Source: an uncultured Alkalilimnicola sp. (lineage in GTDB: Bacteria; Pseudomonadota; Gammaproteobacteria; Nitrococcales; AK92). Taken from it: DNA of 43,748 nt. Where the stretch lies: NCBI GenBank assembly GCA_937951875.1, contig CALGAN010000038.1, positions 1 through 43,748 on the forward strand, read 5' to 3'. Below the pieces are notes generated by a model. That model worked only from the letters and a program-made list of their open reading frames with translations, did no database searches and was not told where the DNA came from. Numbering within the stretch: position 1 is the first letter of the stretch; every line of letters begins with the position of its first letter. The translations under genes and the position numbers were made by a program. Positions 38,801-43,748 of the stretch are shown here, in pieces.

Positions 38801-40824
38801 GCCGAGGGCGGCCCGGCCAGCCGGCGTGCGCGCCAGAGGTGCTGCGCCAGCACGACGGCGCCGAGCGCGAAGCCCGCTTCGTCGGTGATGGGCTGCGCCA
38901 GTATCAGCAATCCTCCTGCGGCCAGCGCCAGCAGCCGCTCCCACCAGGCGAGGTCGCGGCGGAGGTGGCCGATCACGGCGATGCCCCATAGGCCGATGGC
39001 GAAGGCCGCCTTGGCGGTGATGTAGGCCGTGCCCAGCAGGCTGTCGCCTTGCAGCATCAGCGCCGGGTCGTACACCGCCAGAAACGGCACCACGAAGCCG
39101 GCGGCGGCGATGCGCACCGCCCACAGGCTGATCCGGAAACCGCTCTCGCGGGCGATGGGCGCGGCAGCGAAGCAGGCCAGAGCCACGGGCGGAGTGAGAT
39201 CGGCCATCAAGCCGAAGTAGAACACGAACATGTGCGACACCAGCAGCGGCACGCCCAGGTCGAGCAGCGCCGGCGCGGCGATGGAGCTGGTGATGATGTA
39301 GTTCGGAATGGTCGGGATACCCATGCCCAGGATCAGGCAGGTGATCATGGTCAACACCAGCGACAGCAGCAGGTTGTTCTGGCCGATGGCGAGGATGTAG
39401 CTGGCGAAGGTGGTGGCTACGCCGGTGAGCGAGACGATGCCGATGATCACCCCCACCAGGGCGCAGGCGATGCCCACCGGCACGGCGTGGCGCGCGCCCT
39501 CGGCCAGGGCGAACACGCACACCCGCAGCGTGGCGCGGCCGCCCTGGATGAACCCATTGATCAGCACCAGCAGGCCGATCACGCCGAAGATCACGCCGAT
39601 GCCGAGCCGGAAGAAGCCCGCGCAGAGAATGCCCAGCGCCACCCAGAAGGCGATGCGCAGCAGAGTGGAAGACACCCGCAGTATCACCGCCGAGCCGAGG
39701 ATGACGATGGCGGTCAGCGCCAGGCCCACGCTGCCAGCGAACAGCGGCGTGCGGCCGGAGAACAGCAGATAGATCAGCACCAGCAGCGGGATGAGCAGAT
39801 ACCAGCGCTGGCTGACCGCAGCCCAGGCGTTCGGGCATTCGCTCTTGGGCAAGCCCCTGAGATTGGCGCGCCGGGCTTCGAGGTGCACCACCCAGAACAC
39901 CGAGCCGAAGTAGAGCAGGGCGGGGATGAGCGCCGCCTTGGCCACCTGGGCGTAGGGTAGGTTGATGGTCTCGGCCATGATGAAGGCCACCGCGCCCATC
40001 ACTGGCGGCATGACCTGGCTGCCCATGCTGGCGGTGGCCTCCACCGCGCCGGCGAAAGCCGGGCGGTAGCCGAAGCGCTTCATCAGCGGGATGGTGAACT
40101 GTCCGGTGGTGACCACGTTGGCCACGCCCGAGCCGGTGATCGTGCCCATCAGCGCCGAGGAGGCCACCGAGACCTTGGCCGGACCGCCCAGCTTGTGGCC
40201 GAACAGCCCCATGGCGAAGTCGGTGAACAGCTTGATCATGCCCGCCTGTTCGAGGAAGGCGCCGAACAGGATGAACAGGAAAATGTATGTGGCCGACACG
40301 TAGGTCGGCGTGCCGTAGAGACCCTCGGTGCCGAACGCCAGCTGGTTGATGATCTGGTCGAAGCCGTAGCCGCGATGCGCCAGGTCACCAGGCAGGTACT
40401 CGCCGAACAGGCCGTAGGCCAGGAACAGCCCGCAGATGATGGGCAGCGCCCAGCCCATCACCCGCCGCGCCGCCTCGAACACCAGCAGCGTCAGCACGAT
40501 GCCGATCGCCATGTCCTCGGTGGTGAGCTCGCCCGAGCGCTGGATCAGGTCGCCCTCGAACAGCCACTGATACACGGCCGTGGCCATGCCCGCCAGGCCC
40601 AGCACCCAGGCCAACGGCTGCCAGGGCCGGCGATTGCCGCGCGCCGGGTAGCTGAGAAACACCATCAGCAACAGGAAGCTCACATGCCCAGCGCGCAGCA
40701 CTTGGGTGGACACCGGATGGAAGGCGGCGGTGATGATCTGATAGGTCGAGAACAGCAGCGCTACGTAGAACAGTGTCTTGGGCCAAGTGTCCGGGCTGGC
40801 GGAAAGGCCTTGGTATTCACTCAT
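38797..40824 (-). CDS. TRAP transporter permease, fused small and large subunits (TAXI type)
   Basis: A 675-residue membrane protein. The N-terminal quarter (about 20-190) has four hydrophobic helices of the small DctQ-like subunit. The rest is the DctM-like ion-transporter domain with FGHKLGGPAKVSVASSALMGTITGSGVANVVTTGQFTIPLMKRFGYRPAFAGAVEATASMGSQVMPPVMGAVAF, the family fingerprint of fused 4TM/12TM TAXI permeases. It imports an organic acid in symport with sodium or protons, with substrate delivered by the periplasmic binding protein encoded just upstream. The ribosome site at 40824 is weak, which together with the hairpin behind the binding-protein gene would keep permease levels lower than those of the binding protein. 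Confidence 0.93.
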   Translation of the reverse strand: MSEYQGLSASPDTWPKTLFYVALLFSTYQIITAAFHPVSTQVLRAGHVSFLLLMVFLSYPARGNRRPWQPLAWVLGLAGMATAVYQWLFEGDLIQRSGELTTEDMAIGIVLTLLVFEAARRVMGWALPIICGLFLAYGLFGEYLPGDLAHRGYGFDQIINQLAFGTEGLYGTPTYVSATYIFLFILFGAFLEQAGMIKLFTDFAMGLFGHKLGGPAKVSVASSALMGTITGSGVANVVTTGQFTIPLMKRFGYRPAFAGAVEATASMGSQVMPPVMGAVAFIMAETINLPYAQVAKAALIPALLYFGSVFWVVHLEARRANLRGLPKSECPNAWAAVSQRWYLLIPLLVLIYLLFSGRTPLFAGSVGLALTAIVILGSAVILRVSSTLLRIAFWVALGILCAGFFRLGIGVIFGVIGLLVLINGFIQGGRATLRVCVFALAEGARHAVPVGIACALVGVIIGIVSLTGVATTFASYILAIGQNNLLLSLVLTMITCLILGMGIPTIPNYIITSSIAAPALLDLGVPLLVSHMFVFYFGLMADLTPPVALACFAAAPIARESGFRISLWAVRIAAAGFVVPFLAVYDPALMLQGDSLLGTAYITAKAAFAIGLWGIAVIGHLRRDLAWWERLLALAAGGLLILAQPITDEAGFALGAVVLAQHLWRARRLAGPPSA

Positions 40825-40998
40825 GATCGCAACTCGTCAGTGGAACGCCCGGTGCGCGCGGCACGCCGTCCACCAAGGGCGGCCGGCGCGCGAGGATCCG
40901 CATCCGCGACGACGGCATCGCGTGCAAGCGCGATGCATCCAAGGAAGGATGGGCAGAGTGGGCGCCGCCGTGGACCTCCACGGCGGCGCTCCGTACCG
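40825..40998. promoter_or_regulatory. intergenic spacer between TAXI binding protein and permease, with 13-bp hairpin
   Basis: The 174-base gap holds a perfect hairpin (arms 40962-40974 and 40977-40989, GCGCCGCCGTGGA with its complement, loop of two). It lies nine bases after the stop of the binding protein, in the direction of transcription. It can act as a processing or attenuation signal that gives more binding protein than permease. No U-tract follows. Confidence 0.55.
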
Positions 40999-41955
40999 TT
41001 ACTTCAGCACGCCCACTTCCTTGAAGTACTTCTCCGCGCCGGGATGGAGCGGGATCGGCAGGTCCTGGGGCGCGGTCTCCAGCTTGATCGCCTTGGCCGC
41101 GGCGTGGGCGCTGGCCAGGCGGTCGAGGTTTTCGTACAAGAGCTTGGTCATCTGATAAGCCAACTCGTCCGATACGCCCTCGTGCGTCACGAACAGATTG
41201 GGAATGGACGCGGTGGCCACGTCGCTGTCCTGGCCCTCGTAGGTGCCGGCCGGGATCTTGTTCGGCTGGTAGGCCGCGCTGCCGATCTTGGCCACCACGT
41301 CGGCGGGGATCTCCACGAAGGTGATCGGCATGGTGGACGCCAGGTCGCGGATCGCGGCCATACCCAGGCCCGAGGATTGCAGCGTGGCGTCGAGCTGGCG
41401 GTTCTTGATCAGCTCCACCGATTCGGCATAGGGCAGGTACTCGACGCGGCCCATGTCGGCGTAGCTCAGGCCAGCGGCTTTGAAGATGGCGCGAGCGTTG
41501 AGCTCGGTGCCGGACTTGGGCGCGCCCACGGAAATGCGCTTGCCCTTGAGATCGGCCAGCGTCTTGATGCCCGATTCCTTGCTGGCGACGATGTGGATGT
41601 AGTTCGGATAGGCGGCGCCGATGGCGCGCAGCTTGGTCAGCTTGTTCTTGAAGCCGGCTTCCTCGACGCCGTTCCAAGCGTGGTCCACCGAGTCGGCCAG
41701 CGCTAGCGCCAGCTCACCGCGGCCGGCCTGCAGCAGATTGAGATTTTCCACCGAGGCCTTGGTGGCCTGCACCGACGCTCTGGCGTCCTGGATGCCGTTG
41801 TTGTAGAGCTGCGACAGGCCGACGCCGATCGGATAGTACACGCCGCTGGTGCCGCCGGTGAGGATGTTGATGAACTTCGGCGCGGCCAAGGCCACGGTGC
41901 TGGTGGCCAGCACCGCGGCGGCCGCCATCAGGGTGATACGCTTGCGCAGACGCAT
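40999..41955 (-). CDS. TAXI-family TRAP transporter solute-binding protein
   Basis: A 318-residue periplasmic protein with a signal peptide (about 1-25, VALA-APK). The mature start FINILTGGTSGVYYPIGVGLSQLYNN is the TAXI signature (T-G-G-x-x-G-x-Y-x-P). Further landmarks are NLNLLQAGRGELALALADSVDHAWNG, LADLKGKRISVGAPKSGTELNARAIFKAAGL and the C-terminal IPLHPGAEKYFKEVGV. Proteins of this family bind glutamate-like or other carboxylates; the ligand cannot be told. GAGGAGAG stands before the ATG. It heads the operon binding protein - permease - DUF1850. Confidence 0.94.
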   Translation of the reverse strand: MRLRKRITLMAAAAVLATSTVALAAPKFINILTGGTSGVYYPIGVGLSQLYNNGIQDARASVQATKASVENLNLLQAGRGELALALADSVDHAWNGVEEAGFKNKLTKLRAIGAAYPNYIHIVASKESGIKTLADLKGKRISVGAPKSGTELNARAIFKAAGLSYADMGRVEYLPYAESVELIKNRQLDATLQSSGLGMAAIRDLASTMPITFVEIPADVVAKIGSAAYQPNKIPAGTYEGQDSDVATASIPNLFVTHEGVSDELAYQMTKLLYENLDRLASAHAAAKAIKLETAPQDLPIPLHPGAEKYFKEVGVLK

Positions 41956-41976
41956 GTGTGGGCTCTCCTCGGTCGT

Positions 41977-42012
41977 TATGGTTCTCTCAGACGAATATAA
42001 GGTCTAACCATA
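41977..42012. promoter_or_regulatory. inverted repeat upstream of the TAXI operon
   Basis: TATGGTT (41977-41983) pairs with AACCATA (42006-42012), with AGAC/GTCT nested inside around GAATATAAG. The centre contains a leftward TATATT (-10-like). It lies about 20-55 bases before the TAXI ATG, the place expected for an operator or a 5' stem-loop. Confidence 0.35.
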
Positions 42013-42102
42013 GCACTGCTTATCCCTGATCTGCCGTCGAAAAAACGGCGCTGATCTGGCCGCCGCCGGCCCCATATGTGGATCACAAGGAGGTGGCCGC
42101 TC

Positions 42103-42978
42103 ATGAGAAAAGTCGGCGTCTGGGTCTTCCTCTCCCTGGTTTTGATCTTCGTCAGCGTACGCCTGCCTGCGCTGAAGGGCGCCGACAGCCTGCTTCCGGC
42201 GGACGATGCCGAGCAGCGCACCGCTAGTACGAATCCGCTGGTCATGACCTTGCAGGCGCCCGAGCTGCGGCGCAGGCCGCCGGCGCCGGGTATGCCCAAT
42301 GGCGATCACAGCAGCGCCACCGGCTTCGTGCTTACCGGCCGCGGCGACGTGCTGACCGCGGCGCACGTGGTCGAGGATTGCGGGGTGATCACCATCTCCG
42401 TTCACCACGCTGGGCGCGGCGAGAAGGTGATCCAGGCGCACTTGGTGCAGGTCAGGCCGGACGACGACCTGGCGCTGATACGCATGACCCAGCCCTGGGA
42501 CGGCGGCACGGCACGGCTGCGGCAGGGCACGCCCCGCTTGGGCGAGGAAGTGATGGTGGCCGGCTACTCGCTGCCGGGGCTGCTGGCCTCGTCGCTGCAC
42601 ATCACCACCGGCATCGTCAGCACCACCGCCGGCCCGGGAGACGATCTCAACCTGATGGGCCTGAGCGCGCCGGTGCAGCTCGGCAACAGTGGCGGTCCGG
42701 TGCTGGACCGCTACGGCAACGTGGTGGGCGTGGTGATGGGCAAGCTCGACGCCATCTCCATCGCGCACGCCACCGGCGCCCTGGCGGCGGACGTTTCCTT
42801 CGCCATCCAAGGCGAGGTGGCGCGGCGTTTCCTGAATCTGGCGCGGGTACCGTTCGATACCGCCGAACCCGGCGCGCCGCAGCGCTCCAGCGAGGATCTG
42901 GCGGCCCTGGCGAACACCTTCACGGTGCGGGTCGACTGCTGGTCGGATCCGGACATCGCGCTGGGCGAGGAACGTTAG
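42103..42978 (+). CDS. exported trypsin-like serine protease (DegP/HtrA-like, no PDZ domain)
   Basis: A 291-residue protein with an N-terminal hydrophobic helix (WVFLSLVLIFVSVRL, signal or anchor). The catalytic triad is visible: His88 in LTAAHVV, Asp122 in DDDLALIRM, and Ser196 in LGNSGGPVLD. The rest matches the trypsin-like domain of HtrA proteins (GFVLTGRGDVLTAAH, LGEEVMVAGYSLPG), but no PDZ domain follows; the chain ends about 90 residues after the Ser. AAGGAGGTGG before the ATG at 42103 is a near-perfect ribosome site, which rules out the upstream ATG. It diverges from the TAXI operon and is followed by ubiT. Target proteins are unknown. Confidence 0.88.
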   Translation: MRKVGVWVFLSLVLIFVSVRLPALKGADSLLPADDAEQRTASTNPLVMTLQAPELRRRPPAPGMPNGDHSSATGFVLTGRGDVLTAAHVVEDCGVITISVHHAGRGEKVIQAHLVQVRPDDDLALIRMTQPWDGGTARLRQGTPRLGEEVMVAGYSLPGLLASSLHITTGIVSTTAGPGDDLNLMGLSAPVQLGNSGGPVLDRYGNVVGVVMGKLDAISIAHATGALAADVSFAIQGEVARRFLNLARVPFDTAEPGAPQRSSEDLAALANTFTVRVDCWSDPDIALGEER

Positions 42979-43005
42979 CGCCACGGTGCCCAGCCTGCTG
43001 CGCGC

Positions 43006-43019
43006 TTGACGCAGATTAA
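43006..43019 (+). promoter_or_regulatory. possible FNR/Anr box before ubiT
   Basis: TTGAC-GCAG-ATTAA matches the FNR consensus TTGAT-N4-ATCAA at eight of ten positions. It lies 62 bases before the ubiT ATG. No good -10 is seen at the distance expected for a class II site, so the call rests on the motif and on the known anaerobic role of UbiT. Confidence 0.4.
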
Positions 43020-43080
43020 GGCGGCTGCGCCGGGCTTCTGGCACGCTGGACGCACTACCCGGCGAAACAACTCGAACGCT

Positions 43081-43548
43081 ATGCCACTGCATCTGCCGAA
43101 ACCGCCCGCCGTGCTGCGCGGGCCCGTCCAGTGCCTCAGCGGCGAGGCGCTGGTGCTGGTGCTGAACCGTTCGCTGCGCAAGCTGATCGACGACGGCGAG
43201 CTCGATTTCCTGGTCGGGCGCTGCGTCGCCATCGGCGTCGACGACGTGGGCCTGAGCTGGCGCCTGACCATGCGCGACCAGCGCATACGTGTTAGCTCCG
43301 ATCCGCCGGACGTCACCATCGCCGGCAAGGTGGCCGACTTGCTGCTGATGGCCAGTCGCCGCGAGGACCCGGACACGCTGTTCTTCCAGCGTCGGCTGCG
43401 GATCGAGGGCGACACCGAGCTGGGGCTTTGGGTGAAGAACTTGATGGATCGTCTGGAGCTAGAGGATCTTCCCGCGCCGGTGCGGATGGCGGTGACCATG
43501 GCCGGCGCCATGGTGAGCGGCGCCGACCGCGCGGCCGATCCGGTCTAG
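43081..43548 (+). CDS. ubiT: UbiT-like SCP2 lipid-binding protein (O2-independent ubiquinone synthesis)
   Basis: A 155-residue protein of the SCP2 sterol-binding fold, as in UbiT (YhbT). UbiT helps UbiU and UbiV make ubiquinone without oxygen, probably by binding the prenylated intermediates. The core reads LDFLVGRCVAIGVDDVGLSWRLTMRDQRIRV, DVTIAGKVADLLLMASRREDPDTLFFQRRLRIEGDTELGLWVKNLMDRL. This match to E. coli YhbT (R-x-L-x-I-x-G-D-T-x-L-G-L) is the main ground for the call. The ATG at 43081 begins MPLHLPK; an in-frame upstream start at 43006 would run through the FNR-like site. A U32-peptidase gene ending nearby on the other strand agrees with a ubiTUV cluster. Confidence 0.82.
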   Translation: MPLHLPKPPAVLRGPVQCLSGEALVLVLNRSLRKLIDDGELDFLVGRCVAIGVDDVGLSWRLTMRDQRIRVSSDPPDVTIAGKVADLLLMASRREDPDTLFFQRRLRIEGDTELGLWVKNLMDRLELEDLPAPVRMAVTMAGAMVSGADRAADPV

Positions 43549-43570
43549 CGAGCCGACGAAAGGGTAATGG

Positions 43571-43633
43571 GCGTCGCGGCCTGGCCGCTCCCGCTACAAC
43601 GCTCTCCGGTGGGAGCGGTCGCGCCGCGAACGC
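43571..43633. repeat. inverted pair of REP-like elements (BIME-like)
   Basis: The right arm (GTGGGAGCGGTCGCGCCGCG then AACGC, to 43633) and the reverse of the left arm (GCGGGAGCGGCC, GGCCGCGACGC, from 43571) are near copies. They share GGGAGCGG, then GCCGCGA, then CGC. CCGCTCCC (43585-43592) and GGGAGCGG (43611-43618) pair as a stem. The core resembles Pseudomonas-type REP sequences. It also separates two convergent genes and may act as a terminator. Confidence 0.6.
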
Positions 43634-43649
43634 TTTTCTCCCGATCCCG

Positions 43650-43748
43650 TCAGGCGCCGATGGCCAGCCGGCTCATGCCGGGCGCGCCGCGCCAGAAGCC
43701 GTCGCAGGCCGGCTCGTCGAACTCGGCGTTCGGCTCGGCGCCGTCGAG
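43650..43748 (-). CDS. C-terminus of a U32-family peptidase, probably UbiV
   Basis: The last 32 codons before the TGA at 43650-43652 are in the window; the gene starts to the right of it. The visible end contains CDGFWRGAPGM, which recalls the C-terminal C-x-G-x-W-x-G-x-x-G motif of U32 proteins of the YhbV/UbiV type (from memory of the family, not a search). With ubiT just upstream on the other strand, an UbiV (or UbiU) identity is likely. The four iron-sulphur cysteines expected in UbiV would lie outside the window. Confidence 0.5.
   Translation of the reverse strand, partial: LDGAEPNAEFDEPACDGFWRGAPGMSRLAIGA

Noticed and set aside
1..43748. CRISPR array, tRNA or rRNA genes
   Set aside because: No regularly spaced repeats, no cloverleaf-type sequence with a conserved T-loop, and no rRNA signature were found on reading both strands.

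Overview
The window is GC-rich and densely coded. It looks like chromosome of an aerobic or facultatively anaerobic gammaproteobacterium. Grounds are the gene families present: caa3-type oxidase subunit II, Ppx/Ppk1, a PatZ-like protein acetylase, a TAXI-TRAP transporter, UbiT with a U32 peptidase, an E. coli-type LexA box and Pseudomonas-like REP units. The genus cannot be assigned from sequence reading alone. No rRNA, tRNA, CRISPR array, insertion sequence, integrase or phage structural gene was seen.

Left part (1-14.3 kb). The 5' part of coxB (minus strand, running off the left edge) diverges from a DUF2231 membrane protein. A CopD-like membrane protein and a TPR protein follow. Next comes a compact minus-strand module of about 2.2 kb: a consensus LexA (SOS) box at 5069-5084, a Rad52/ERF-like single-strand annealing protein, a YqaJ-family exonuclease, a small protein ending in an SSB-type acidic tip (DDIPF), and a hairpin terminator. 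It resembles a phage Red operon sitting alone in a housekeeping neighbourhood. Then come convergent ppx and ppk1 (polyphosphate turnover), a secreted dienelactone-hydrolase-like protein, a PatZ-like acetyltransferase and two TetR paralogues.

Centre (14.3-38.0 kb). This is a complete Wzx/Wzy-type exopolysaccharide locus in four blocks. Minus: WecA-like initiating phosphoglycosyltransferase with a long C-terminal membrane extension, an alpha/alpha-toroid-like protein, and a WecG/TagA/CpsF transferase. Plus: small membrane protein, Wza-like export protein, outer-membrane beta-barrel, Wzz-like co-polymerase, tyrosine-kinase-like ATPase, Wzy/ligase-like polymerase, four glycosyltransferases with two short coupled ORFs between them, and a CapK/AMP-binding enzyme. 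Minus: secreted polysaccharide lyase and Wzx flippase. Plus: FemAB/CelD-like acyltransferase, a second toroid-like protein and a GNAT acyltransferase. Together these could start, elongate, decorate, flip, polymerise, export and trim one acidic, acylated polymer (inference).

Right part (38.0-43.7 kb). A candidate small RNA with an anti-Shine-Dalgarno stretch and a strong terminator lies downstream of a TAXI-TRAP operon (TAXI binding protein, fused permease, DUF1850). A trypsin-like serine protease, UbiT with a possible FNR/Anr box, an inverted pair of REP-like elements and the C-terminus of a U32 peptidase (probably UbiV) complete the window.

The most notable items are the SOS-box recombination module, the candidate sRNA at 38.1-38.3 kb and the acyl-modification end of the polysaccharide locus.
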